A stretch of DNA of 64,000 bases. It comes from Megamerina dolium (lineage: Eukaryota > Arthropoda > Insecta > Diptera > Megamerinidae). A model generated the notes under the pieces. It was not told the origin of the DNA, did not search any database, and was given only the letters and a program-made list of their open reading frames with translations. Positions 22,629 to 32,900 of this stretch are shown here, piece after piece (position 1 is the stretch's first letter; each line of letters begins with the position of its first letter). The position numbers and the translations under genes are program-made. Location of the stretch: assembly GCA_963854835.1 (NCBI GenBank), contig OY978525.1, forward strand, positions 57,719,855-57,783,854. The letters run 5' to 3'.

Positions 22629-25600
22629 GTGGTGGATACTTACTTACTTATGTGGCCATAACAACCGAATATCGATTTAGGCCGAAAATAACATGCTTCG
22701 CCAGCCATCTCTGTTCTTCGCTAGCTGGCGCCAGTTAGAAATTCCAAGCGCCGTCAGGTTCTCCAGTACTTGGTCTTTCCACCGGAGGTTTGGTCTTCCT
22801 CTTTTGCGTCGTCCTCCAGCGGGTTCCGAATATAACACCTTCTTAGCTGGAGCGTGTTCTTCCATTCGCTCGACATGACCTAGCCAGCGCAGCCGCTGGA
22901 TTTTGATGCGCTTTACTATGTCAATATCGGCATACAGCTCGTACAGCTCATCGTTGTACCTTATTCGGTACTCGCCACCAACGCAAATAGGTCCAAAGAT
23001 CTTGCGTAGGACTTTTCTCTCGAAAACTCCAAGTATTCGCTCATCCGAGGTGGAAATTGTCCAGGCTTCAGCGCCATATGTTAGGACAGGCATGATGAGA
23101 GACTTGTAGAGTGTAGTTTTCGTTCTTCGAGAGAGGGCTCGACTTCTCAATTGCTTACCCAGCCCAAAGTAACACCTGTTAGCAAGAGTTATCCTACGCA
23201 TGATCTCCAAGCTGACGTCATTACTGCTGTTAATGCTGGTTCCAAGATAGACAAAGTCCCTTACTACTTCAAAAGCGTAGTTGTCAACAGTGACGTGCTG
23301 TCCAAGACGCCGGGACTCTTTGTTTGTTGACACTAGATACTTCGTCTTGCCCTCGTTCACCGTGAGACCCATCCGACGCGACTCTCTTTCCAACTCTGAG
23401 AATGCTGCACTGACTGCTCGCGTGTTCATGCCGATTATGTCAATATCGTCGGCATACGCTAACAGCATGACACTTTTGTTGAAGATAGTGCCATTATGTC
23501 GTACATCAGCAGCTCGTATTATTTTCTCCATAATAAGATTGAAGAAGTCGCACGATAACGAATCACCTTGTCTGAAACCCCGTTCGGTATTAAACGGTGC
23601 GGAGAGGTCCTTCCCAATGTTCACTGCACAACGGGAGTTATGCAGTGTCATTCTACAAAGTCGAATGAGCTTTGCAGGAATACCGAACACAGACATTGTT
23701 GCGTAGAGGTAATCCCTTACCGGACTGTCGAAAGCGGCTTTATAATCAACAAATAGGTGGTGTGTGTCGATCTGTTTTTCTTGGGTCTTCTCCAGGATTT
23801 GGCGCAGTGTGAAAATCTGGTCGATGGTGGATTTACCAGGTCTGAAGCCACACTGATAAGGTCCAATCAGGTTGCTGAGCATAGGCTTCAATCTTTCACA
23901 CAGTACGCTCGATAGAACCTTGTACGCGATGCTCAGGAGACTTATTCCACGGTAGTTGGCGCAAATTGTGGGGTCTCCTTTTTTATGTACAGGACAGAGA
24001 ACACTGAGCCTCCAATCATCAGGCATGCTTTCATCCGACCATATTCTGCTTATGAGCTGGTGCATGCGGGTGAGCAGCTCATCGCCTCCGGTCTTAAACA
24101 ACTCGGCAGGCAGGCCATCAGCACCTGCAGCTTTGTTGTTCTTCAGCCTTAAAATGGCCGTTTCAACCTCGTCATAGTCGGGTGGTGGAACATCAACACC
24201 ATCATCTGTAATTGGGGTTATCGGGCATTCTCCTCCACTGGCGGAATTGTTCGTAGCATCGCCATTCAGTAACGTGGAGAAGTGTTCCCTCCATAGGCTC
24301 AGTACACTCTGGACATCCGTAACCAGATTCCCATTTCCATCACGACAAGAAGAGGCTCCGGGATTTAAACCTCCACTCAGGCGCTTGATCTTTTCAAAGA
24401 ATTTTCGAGTCTCATTCTTGTCGGTGCACATCTCTATCTCCTCACACTCGCGTCTTTCCAACTCCCTCTTCTTGCGCCTGAAAAGACGTCTCTCTGCACT
24501 CCTTTTCTCTCTATACCGCTCCTTAACAGCTCGCGTTACGCCTGCACGCAGGGTTTTTCGGTAGTAACCGATTACCTCCTCGGCAGCAGTAGTCATGGAG
24601 TGGGATATATGTGTCCACCGTGCGCATGTATCATCAAGTGGGGGAGTGTTCTGCATAAGCAGATCCGATAGTCGAGTGGAAAATGCATCTGCTGTCTCTG
24701 GTGATTGCAGCTTACTGACGTCGAGCTTTCTCTGTGTGGGACTTCTCTTGTTATTTGCGACACATAAGCGTGTGCGCACCTTAGCTGCAACAAGGTAGTG
24801 ATCCGAGTCGATGTTGGCACCACGGATCGATTTCACGTCCATCACACTGGAAGCATGCCTTCCGTCAATCAACACATGATCAATTTGGTTTCTTGTACGA
24901 TGATCTGGAGACAGCCATGTCGCTTTGTGGATGTCGAGATGCTGGAATCTGGTACCACCAATTACCATGTTTCGTGCTGCGGCGAAGTCGATCAGCCTCA
25001 TTCCGTTATCGGAGGTGTTTTGGTGGAGGTTGAATTTTCCGACAGTTGGACCAAAGGTACCTTCCTTGCCCACCCTGGCATTAAAGTCGCCAAGCACGAT
25101 TTTGATATCGTGGCGGGGGCAGCGGTCATAAGCTTCTTCGAGGCGCTGAAAGAAGCTCTCCTTGGTCACATTGTCCTTCTCATCCGTCGGAGCGTGGGCA
25201 CATATAAGGCTGATGTTGAAAAATTTTGCCTTGATGCGGATTGTGGCCAGCCGTTCGTTCACAGGCGTGAACTGTGAGACAAGATGTCGTAATCTCTTTC
25301 TGACCAAAAATCCACATCCTAATTCGTGCCTTTCAGCATGGTAACTGTAGTAGATGTCACAGGACGCTCTTTTGGAGCAGCCCTGTCCTGTCCATCGCAT
25401 TTCCTGGAGAGCGGTGATGTCAGCTCTGTATTTTTCGAGGACATCAACCAGCTGGATAGAGGCACCCTCCCTATAAAGGGATCGGACATTCCAGGTGCAT
25501 ATCCGTAAATCGTTGTCCTTTTTTCGTTTGCGGGGGTCATCAACAAAAGCGGTAGTCCTTATCCGAGGCATTTTAGTTTTTTTCATTGGGGGGGTTTTTT

Positions 25601-25946
25601 ATGTGGCGGGTCCCAAACCCAACGCACAACCTCTAACCGAGGAGATTTTCGCCACTCACTTCAGCCGCCTCCCAGCGGGTGCCAGGAAGACGTTGCCCGG
25701 TGGTCGCCACATGGAGGGCCCCCATTAATAATAATGAAAGCGCCATCACAGAGTAAGCAGAGCAAGCTATATGACTACCCCTCATTAACAAATAAAGGTA
25801 TCATCACATAGCGCTCAGATCAAACTACATGACAGCCAGTGAGTTGACTTGCGATGAGTTCAACAAGGATTGCGCTAGCCCCACCTGGTTGATGCAGTTA
25901 GACACGTTACCTTGAGAAAACACCACCAGACCACCAGTGGTGGATA
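22629..25946 (-). mobile_element. Full-length RTE-clade LINE with 10-bp target duplication
   Basis: The element spans about 22639-25936 on the minus strand: a ~350-bp 5' leader (25587-25936), one long intact ORF, then ~38 bp of 3' sequence ending in ACTT repeats on the plus strand ((TAAG)n on the sense strand). It is flanked by GTGGTGGATA at 22629-22638 and 25937-25946. The intact ORF and perfect duplication indicate a recent insertion and possible activity. Confidence 0.94.
22677..25586 (-). CDS. RTE-clade LINE ORF2: endonuclease-reverse transcriptase (969 aa, intact)
   Basis: The protein copies LINE RNA into DNA at a chromosomal nick that it makes itself. Residues 27-270 form an APE-type endonuclease with the expected catalytic positions: Asn in TWNVRS (33), Glu in LQEMRW (62), Asp/Asn in LGDFNAR (167/169) and the terminal SDH (261-263). 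Residues 280-420 are a basic, Arg/Glu-rich linker. RT occupies about 480-800, with AAGADGLPAELF, GFRPGKSTIDQ, FVDYKAAFDS, RGFRQGDSLS and the catalytic AYADDIDI (710-717). The C-terminal domain (VLTYGAEAWT, RLRWLGHVERM) is typical of RTE. There is no RNase H, as usual for the clade. The ATG follows an A-rich leader. No stop or frameshift is present. Confidence 0.95.
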   Translation of the reverse strand: MKKTKMPRIRTTAFVDDPRKRKKDNDLRICTWNVRSLYREGASIQLVDVLEKYRADITALQEMRWTGQGCSKRASCDIYYSYHAERHELGCGFLVRKRLRHLVSQFTPVNERLATIRIKAKFFNISLICAHAPTDEKDNVTKESFFQRLEEAYDRCPRHDIKIVLGDFNARVGKEGTFGPTVGKFNLHQNTSDNGMRLIDFAAARNMVIGGTRFQHLDIHKATWLSPDHRTRNQIDHVLIDGRHASSVMDVKSIRGANIDSDHYLVAAKVRTRLCVANNKRSPTQRKLDVSKLQSPETADAFSTRLSDLLMQNTPPLDDTCARWTHISHSMTTAAEEVIGYYRKTLRAGVTRAVKERYREKRSAERRLFRRKKRELERRECEEIEMCTDKNETRKFFEKIKRLSGGLNPGASSCRDGNGNLVTDVQSVLSLWREHFSTLLNGDATNNSASGGECPITPITDDGVDVPPPDYDEVETAILRLKNNKAAGADGLPAELFKTGGDELLTRMHQLISRIWSDESMPDDWRLSVLCPVHKKGDPTICANYRGISLLSIAYKVLSSVLCERLKPMLSNLIGPYQCGFRPGKSTIDQIFTLRQILEKTQEKQIDTHHLFVDYKAAFDSPVRDYLYATMSVFGIPAKLIRLCRMTLHNSRCAVNIGKDLSAPFNTERGFRQGDSLSCDFFNLIMEKIIRAADVRHNGTIFNKSVMLLAYADDIDIIGMNTRAVSAAFSELERESRRMGLTVNEGKTKYLVSTNKESRRLGQHVTVDNYAFEVVRDFVYLGTSINSSNDVSLEIMRRITLANRCYFGLGKQLRSRALSRRTKTTLYKSLIMPVLTYGAEAWTISTSDERILGVFERKVLRKIFGPICVGGEYRIRYNDELYELYADIDIVKRIKIQRLRWLGHVERMEEHAPAKKVLYSEPAGGRRKRGRPNLRWKDQVLENLTALGISNWRQLAKNRDGWRSMLFSA

Positions 25947-26319
25947 GGACAAGAAATTTCCAAAGACATAGAAAGTAAGATGATGACTATCTTTAGAGAT
26001 GGAAAATGAGTCACAAGGAAATAAAGAAACATCTAAGGAATCGACAACATACAATATACCAAATCCAAAATTTTATTATTTTTACTTTTATTTATTATTT
26101 TATTATCTTATTTTATTATTTTATTATTAAAGACAATCTTGATTAAAGAAACGTGCCTAAGGTAAATAAAGATATCCGAATTTGGTGGAATGTAAGATCA
26201 TGTTATGAATAGAAATTTATTTAAGTTTTAGTTTTTTTTAGGAACACACGTGGCATTTAAACAGAATTTCTCGTACCAGTATTCCCTCTCTGCTTGCACA
26301 CAAATTCACACACTACATC
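25947..26319. other. AT-rich flank with a (TTTTA)n-like tract
   Basis: 26073-26130 is a T/A low-complexity tract. No coding signal otherwise. Confidence 0.5.
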
Positions 26320-26766
26320 GTGCACTACCTTGTGTTCAGTGGCAAAGCTCATTTCTGGTTGAATGGATACGTAAACAATCAAAATTGCCGTATTTGGTGT
26401 GAAAAGCAGCCAGAAACATTGCAAGAACTGCCAATGCACCCCGAAAAATGCACAGTTTGGTGTGAATTATGGGCTGGTTGCATCATTAATCCGTACTTTT
26501 TCAAAGACGAAGAAGGCAGGAACGTTACTGTGAATGACGAGCGATACCGTGTGATGATTCAAATTTTTTTTCCCCAAAGTGGAAGAGCTAGACATGGCTG
26601 ACAAGTGGTTTCAACAAGACGGTGCCACATGCCACACAGCACGCGAAACAATTGAAAGGCGAGTTCGGTGAACAGTTTATTTCACTTTTGGGGACGGATC
26701 CACCGTATGAACCATTTAAAGCGCAGCCTCGGTCAACATTTACATGAAATCATCTGTAAACATTGA
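26320..26766 (+). pseudogene. IS630-Tc1-mariner type DDE transposase remnant
   Basis: The frame shows FSGKAHFWLNGYV, then CRIWCEKQPE, KCTVWCELWAG and NPYFFKDEEGRNVTVN. After a one-base loss in a T run near 26570 it continues as WFQQDGATCHTARE, and finally RMNHLKRSLGQHLHEII. The first catalytic position, normally FSDEAHFW, is FSGKAHFW, so the Asp is gone. The second Asp (QQDGA) remains. The third acidic residue lies in a deleted part between GTDP and RMNH. A TIR-like AAAAATTACCCTGG occurs near 26860-26875. Dead. Confidence 0.78.
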
Positions 26767-26875
26767 ATTATATAAATATTTTGATCGACTCAAATAAAGA
26801 TTTCATACATTTCTCTAAATTTTATGTGTTTTTTTTAATCAAATCCGAAGGCTCTTAAAAAATTACCCTGGACTT

Positions 26876-28085
26876 GTTGTATAAAACAATCTATCGCCTT
26901 CTGAGAAAAAAAAATCATGGAATGACCTAAATATGTCTTCTGTGGATCTCTTTTCCTCAATATTTAAGTTTGGGTCTAGCTTAATTATTTCTAATCTATG
27001 GTATCCCTTTCGTGGTTAACCATTTTCTTAACGCTATTTTTTTTGTAGTCTATGTCGTATACTATGTGTTCAGAATGATTCAACTTAATTATATTTATTT
27101 TCAGCTCTTTATTTACAATATACGAATCCGTATTCGTGTTGAGCATTGGGAAATACACTGTGTTATCACACTGCCTAATGTCTCCCCTAAGTATATTCCA
27201 GGAAATTCTTCCTGTTTCTATACTGCCGTCATAATTATCCCAGGCACTACAAAGTCACTGTTGTGGAGTACTTGATTAACCTCGTTCAACGATTTGAGAG
27301 GTATAGTCAACAAATGAACAACATCAGCTTCTTTTTCATAGTATTGAGGACCGATCGGTTCCATGAATTGTCTCTTCTTAGAATACAATCTGCAAGTATC
27401 CTACTCTCTTCAGATATTAATTGTATTTCCAAACTCAAATCCTTAGTCCTCTCATGTTGGATTGTGTTGTGCCTTACCATGCGACACCATGAACTCTCCT
27501 TATATAACTGATTTTCTAGGACTCACCTCTTTTATTCTGCTTCTGTTTCCTGCAGATCCTCTTTCACAACACAATTATTTTTCAACAATTATAAAGTTTC
27601 CTTTTCACAGTATGGTTTTTATTCATTTCCATAAAGTAGTTTTTCTTTCACACAAAGTAGCTCTTACTCGACTATATAAAAATCCTTTATGATATAACTT
27701 TTATTTTTGTAAGATATTAAATCCTTTACAACATAACTTTTGTTTTTGTAGGATATTAAATCCTTTACAACATAACTTTTGTTTTTGTAGGATTTAAAAT
27801 CCTTTCACAATGTACACTTAGTAGTAAGCACGCACTAAACTCGCTCTTCGAGATATCTTATTGCACTAGATTAACTAACTCACTGACTGCCTTTTTTCAG
27901 GCCTTCCTTTAGTTTATATAGCCTCAAATATATTACATAATTTACAATTTAACCCCGTTTTTGAATAATAAGAAAATGCAATTTCTTAAGTAGGTCGATT
28001 CATTGCAATTTCTTCAGTAGGTCATAATTATAACTTATTTTTAGTAAGTCATCATTATTATTTGTAGTTAATACTTCATGCGTTC
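26876..28085 (-). mobile_element. Family-2 gypsy deletion derivative: pol scrap fused to LTR
   Basis: 26876-27490 aligns with the protease-RT spacer of family-2 copy C (40623-39990), in the same orientation. From about 27500 it jumps to the family-2 LTR (compare 42597-43090), so gag, the primer site and part of the LTR are missing. The LTR part is expanded by a tandem repeat and ends at 28085. Confidence 0.8.
27683..27805. repeat. Three ~39-bp tandem repeats inside a family-2 LTR
   Basis: Units begin AAATCCTTTA and contain ACATAACTTTTGTTTTTGTA; the first unit differs at several bases. Other family-2 LTRs carry fewer copies of this motif, so the array expanded here. Confidence 0.82.
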
Positions 28086-28814
28086 AAAGAACGTGTTCTG
28101 CTGTTTCCTGCCCTTCAAGACAGAGTCGACAGAGATCGTTGTTTACCACACCCATTTTCATCATGTGATAAGTTTACAATGACCTGTTAGTAGTTCAGTG
28201 TACAGTTTGATGTCTTTTCTGCTGAGGTTCAAGATAGTATGAACCTTAATATGTTCAGGGTCAATGAATCTTTTCTACTGCGGCATGCCTGTTTGGGCTC
28301 TCCAGTAATCGGTTAGACTACTTTTTTCCTTTTCACATATTAAGTTGTTCATGAAACTACTGTTTACCCCGCAGAAGGGTTCTGGCCCTATGAAAAGAGT
28401 GTCTGCGCCCTTTTTGGCCAGTAAATCTGCCATTTCATTTCCTGCATGCCCCTCGTGTCCCGGTACCCATATTAGAGTCACAGAGTTCCTCTTTGCTAAG
28501 GTATTGAGGAGTTCGAAGCATTCCCAGACCAACTTATATTGGAACGAGAAATTCATTAGTGATTTTAAAGCTGCCTGAATGTCCGAAAGAATTCATATAT
28601 TGGTTTCTCGATTGCCCCTATGTAGGCATTCTCTGACAGATAGCTCTAAGGCGCGGACCTCCGCCTGAAAATTGGAAGCTATTTTTCCCATTGCAATTGC
28701 CTTCCGGAAATTTGGCCCCACAATTCCCACTCCAGCACTGTCATCTTCCATTTTGAACCCATCAATTACCATAGCTGTGAGCCCTGATCTAGAAATATTT
28801 CGTTGTTTCTCCAC
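28086..28814 (-). pseudogene. LOA-group LINE RNase H and C-terminal zinc finger
   Basis: The RNase H signature: MVIDGFKMEDDSAGVGI (where the usual DGS reads DGF), FQAEVRALELSV with the catalytic Glu, ILSDIQAALKSL (usual SDSQ reads SDIQ) and IWVPGHEGHAGNEMADLLA. A stop lies between residues encoded at 28593 and 28560. The C-terminal finger LCRLCLEGQETAEHVL is at about 28140-28090. The core catalytic residues are mostly kept, but the frame is broken. Confidence 0.82.
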
Positions 28815-28857
28815 GCTGAGCGATCGTGAATGATCACTCCGAAGAGTTTGGAAAATA

Positions 28858-29585
28858 TTAATTTTTTATTATTAGGTTACCTTCTTTCAGTTGAATAGAG
28901 TTCGAAAGCCTTATGGCTGCACTGGCTGCTGTCCTCTTAACCACAAGGTGTAGAGGATTGAGACCTGTGATTATTCCTAAAGCTGCTGTGGGGAGAGTTC
29001 TCATCGCTCCCGTTACGCTCAAACAGGCTATTCGATGAATTCTGTTAAGGATCATCTGAGTTCCAATTTGATTTACCTTCGGTCACCATGCCATACCATA
29101 CAGCCTTTGGCAAGCGAAGGTAGCCTTCAGGGCTTTGTTTGTGAAGTATGATAAATGGTTGTTCCAAGTAAGAGTTTTACCCAGGATTACTCCCAAATAT
29201 TTCATCTCTTCAGAGAGTGGTAGTTCTGTTTCACCTAACTTCAAGATCCCTAAATTCAACTTCCTTCTCTTCGTGAAGGGTACCTGCGTCGTTTTGTAGG
29301 GTTTATCGAAAGTTCTTTCTCTTGACACCAGTCTTGTGTGATGTCAAGAGCTAGTTGCATACGCTAAGTTATGGTAAAGTCAAATTTGCCTCTAACCATA
29401 ATTATTAAGTCATCTGCCATACCCTGAACTTCGTATCCGAGATCATCGAGAGTTTGTAAAAGCTCGTCAATGACTAATAACCATAGGAACGGCGAAAAAA
29501 CGCCTCCTTGAGGACAACCCTTGGTTGACTTGACAATTAATTTTCTGTCCCCATTTCGTAAATTAATGTAAATTTTTGTCTAGTG
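28858..29585 (-). pseudogene. LOA-group LINE reverse transcriptase, C-terminal half
   Basis: Reads KGCPQGGVFSPFLWLL (about 29530-29480), then GMADDLIIMVRG, where the catalytic Tyr of YADD is Met. The thumb follows (29328-29083: EMKYLGVILGKTLTW), then CLSVTGAMRTLPTAAL (29055-28858). Stops separate the blocks. The upstream side is cut by the Jockey insertion near 29586. Confidence 0.82.
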
Positions 29586-30652
29586 TTTTTAACTTCAATT
29601 TCTACCATTGGGATATTTAAGTCATTGTGTATACATTCATTTCTAATATACCATGGTGCACCAGTTATCATCCTTAACATTTTAGACTGAGATCTCTGTA
29701 TGATTTCAATATTGCTATTACTAGTGTTCCCCCATAATTGAATTCCGTAACTCCAAATTGGCTTTATTATGCTGTTGTACAGTAGGACCTTGTATTTCAA
29801 GTTTAATGGTGATCTGAAATTGATGAGCCAGTGCAGACAAGAAGCTTTTAATTTCATTTGAGTTCTTTTTGCTTCGATGTGCTTGCGCCATGTAAGCCAT
29901 CTATCTAAGTGTATCCCTAGGTAGGTGACTTCATTTGTATGAGTTATGGCGACATTATTTAGTGTAACTGTCGGGCATGTGCTTTTGTTAAGTGTGAACG
30001 TTACATGTTTACATTTGGACTCATTAACTTTTATGCGCCAGTTAGATAACCATTTTTCAACAAGTACTAAATGCTCCCCTAAATCTGTGGATGCCTTAAT
30101 TGGGTTTCGATTACGGCTTAGAATAGCAGTATCGTCAGCAAATGTAGATGTCAACAACCGTGCATCTGTTGGTAGATCGGAAGTATATAATACATATAGA
30201 ATGGGGCCAAGAACGCTACCCTGTGGAGCTCCGGCTTTGATATTGAATTCTTCTGTGGAAAAGTCTTTATATTTTACAACAAAACGACAGTTATCTAGGT
30301 ATGATTCCAGTATTTGGTGGGAGCTTTCTGGTTGAAGTTTTCTTATTTTATACTTTAGCCCTTCATGCCACACTCTATCAAATGCCTGAGCAACATCGAG
30401 GAATATAGCTGAACAATACTCTTTGTATTCAAATGCTTTCCGTATCTCATTGGTAATTCTGTTGACCTGCTCGATCGTCCCATGTTTTTCGCGAAATCCA
30501 AATTGGTGCTGAGGAATTATGTCACGTTCTTCAAGATGAGGTCTGAGTTTGGCTAACAGCAGTTTTTCAAATAATTTTGAGAGACATGGTAGCAAGCTTA
30601 TGGGTCTGTAGGATGACGGCAATGTTTTATATTTTCCTGGCTTTAGGATCAT
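29537..30652 (-). pseudogene. Jockey-clade LINE reverse transcriptase (371-codon open frame)
   Basis: The frame carries SSYRPISLLPCLSKLFEK, HQFGFREKHGTIEQV, AIFLDVAQAFDRVWH (motif A), GAPQGSVLGPILY and the catalytic TFADDTAIL, then WLSNWRIKVNESKC and the C-terminal GIQLWGNTS and APWYIRN blocks. The RT core looks catalytically complete. However, the 3' end is cut at about 29586, where the host LINE resumes, so the last ~20 codons read host sequence. No poly(A) is present. A frameshift separates it from the upstream part. Confidence 0.88.
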
Positions 30653-31300
30653 TGTTAGTCGTGATTTTTTTCATTGGTTAGGAAACTAGCCCAGTTTTAG
30701 CATAGCATTAAACAAAACCACTAAAAATAATACAGCTGCCGTTGGAATTTCAATTAGCATTTTTGGTGTGATGCCATCGAAACCAGGAGCTTTGTTTGGA
30801 TTAAGCTGGTATTTAATAATCTCGTTGATTTCTTTGGATGATATTTTGAGGGGAGTGAAGCCACTAGTTGCAGTGCTATGTGGAGGGATTCGAAAGTCGT
30901 TTGAGGGCGGATTGGGCTGAAACACATTACATAAATGTATAGCAAATGTGTTGGCTTTTTCTTCTTCAGTGCGTGACCAATTTCCGACATGATTTCTGAT
31001 TGGAAATTCTGCATCAAGTGTCGTTTTCAGCTTTTTGTAAGAGTTCCAAAGCGAATTTGTTTTGGTAGTCATAGGAGAAAGCTTTCCGATACACATTAGC
31101 TGTTCAAATTACTCATCCTGTTTTAATGCTTCTTTCAGAGCTCTTTCAGCACACTTAAGTCTTTGTTTTGATGCAGGTGACCGGCATGTCTGCCATTCTC
31201 TTCTACGCCGGCGCTTTTCATTAACGAGTTTTTCAATTTGGGTGTTGGTGAATATACGAATATTCCTTTGTTTTTGGTAATCACGTGGGGTTGAAACTAT
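30653..31300 (-). pseudogene. Jockey-clade LINE, region between endonuclease and RT
   Basis: Minus-strand codons include a basic helix (IEKLVNEKRRRREWQ near 31240), then SLWNSYKKLKTTL, EEEKANTFAIHL and NKAPGFDGITPKML, the usual lead-in to the Jockey RT. A frame change near 30686-30652 and stops near 31110 break it. The endonuclease is absent, so this copy is 5'-truncated at about 31300. Confidence 0.78.
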
Positions 31301-32034
31301 TGCAGATTATCATCAATGACTACTTATATACTTTTTGTATTTCAGCCAATCTGTTTTTGGGGATGTCAGCCTAAATGGTAGTTTTGACAATGGAGGGCGT
31401 TCATTTATTTATAAAATAATACAGTAGAGTAATCTGAGGATAGTTCGTAACTTATTTTTATAATACATAAAATTTTTTCCATTGCTTTTAGCGGAAAGGA
31501 TGTGAGGCATATGGAGAAGGCAAGGTTTAATATCATCAACACCCGGAGATTTAAATGGATTAAATGTGGACATTGCCCATTTAGTTTAATTGACGGTCAA
31601 AATTTTACGAGCCAGTGATAGTGACCTGCGTGTAGCCATCAAGAAACTAATACCTAGATGTTTTCACTGTCCTCATCACAGGTGGCACAGTCTGGAAAGT
31701 GTGTGTCCACCAGTAACTGTCCCGTTTCTTTCAGACTTCCCGTATAATTTCCGTCTGCCTTTTTAAGTGTGGAAAGGCCAACTGAGTAATCTTTTTTAAG
31801 CGATTTCTGGAGTCTGGTAGCTACTGGGAGGTCCTCAATCTCCTCGCAGAACCTTTTCCATGAATCTCTCTTAGATTCTCTCAGTTTGCTATTGTAAGCC
31901 GTTAAGGCACATTTATAGGATACCCAGTCCCCATTGGACTTGGCTCTATTGAAAAGCTGACGTGCCTTCTTGCATAACTTGTTACGTTGCTCGCTCCACC
32001 AAGGGACGTTCCTAGAACGTTTCTTCACCACCAA
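31301..32034 (-). pseudogene. LOA-group LINE linker and start of RT
   Basis: 32034-31654 reads NVPWWSEQRNKLCKKARQLF, then LRESKRDSWKRFCEEIED and LLVDTHFPDC, the standard linker of this LINE group. Further on, PFKSPGVDDIKPCLL (about 31570-31530) marks the beginning of the RT. Between there and about 31300 the sequence is too decayed to align. Confidence 0.78.
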
Positions 32035-32163
32035 GTCGCAGCTCTTTTCGAAAGCTTCAGTTATTGTTTTTTCAAGTTTCCTGACCTCGAGGTCCAGTTC
32101 TTGAGAATTGTTAATTCCCGCTCTTAGGCACCCTAAATTTTGCTCTAAGTAGAAGTTATACAG

Positions 32164-32900
32164 CTACCAATTCGTCTTCCTCGCATTTCTTATTTCGAAG
32201 ATGTCTTCAACTTCCCCTTTCAGGTCAAAGCGTATATAACGATGATCTGACAAGGAGACTTCATCTAATACCCTCCAGTTAGAAATGTTATTAGATATAA
32301 ATGCACTGGGTAGAGTAAGATCTAACACCTCCCCCCTGATTGCATTTACAAAAGTTGGTTGATTTCCCCTATTTAATACCACAATGTTGTTAGTATTAAT
32401 GAAATGAAAAAGTGACTCACCTCGAGTGTTTGTATCCGTGCTTCCCCATAACGTATGATGTGCATTTGCATCGCAACACATCACCCATTGAAGATTCCGA
32501 GTGAGGCAGCAACCCATGAGCTGCTGGAGCTCCTGGGATACCGCCTCCCCCGAATCATCACCAGGAAGGTACAAGGAGGCCAGTATTACAATTCTTCTTC
32601 CTCTAGCACTGGGCACTTCTGCCTGTATTGCCACCAGATCACGTTGTAGGAGCTCTGAAATTGGGAGAAATTTAATATTTTTGTTGATGAGTAAAGCTGC
32701 CCCATTTTTTTTGTCTGCAGTCCATTTATTGTCCATTTATAGTCCATTCGCGGCCCATGGTTCTTGGATGGCTACAAAGTCGAGACAATTTTGTTCCACC
32801 ATGGCACTGAGTCTATATGAGGATGCTATTGCTCGGTGGAGATTTATTTGGAGCTGCCTCAAACTGCCAGTATGCATTCGAGGTGGAGCCTGGTACATTA
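32164..32900 (-). pseudogene. LOA-group LINE endonuclease
   Basis: The APE-type fold reads LQINLHRAIASSY and FVAIQEPWA near 32860-32770. After one stop (TAG, about 32740) the frame 32736-32164 continues with GAALLINKN, RIVILASLYLPGDD, VMCCDANAHHTLWGS, TFVNAIRGEVLDLTLPS and SLSDHRYIRF. The catalytic Glu (QEPW), Asp/Asn (CDANAHH) and SDH are all present. Only the early stop and the missing continuity with RT disable it. Confidence 0.84.

Noticed and set aside
24798..25277. 159-codon plus-strand ORF
   Set aside because: Antisense shadow of the RTE endonuclease; the sense frame is an intact 969-codon ORF.
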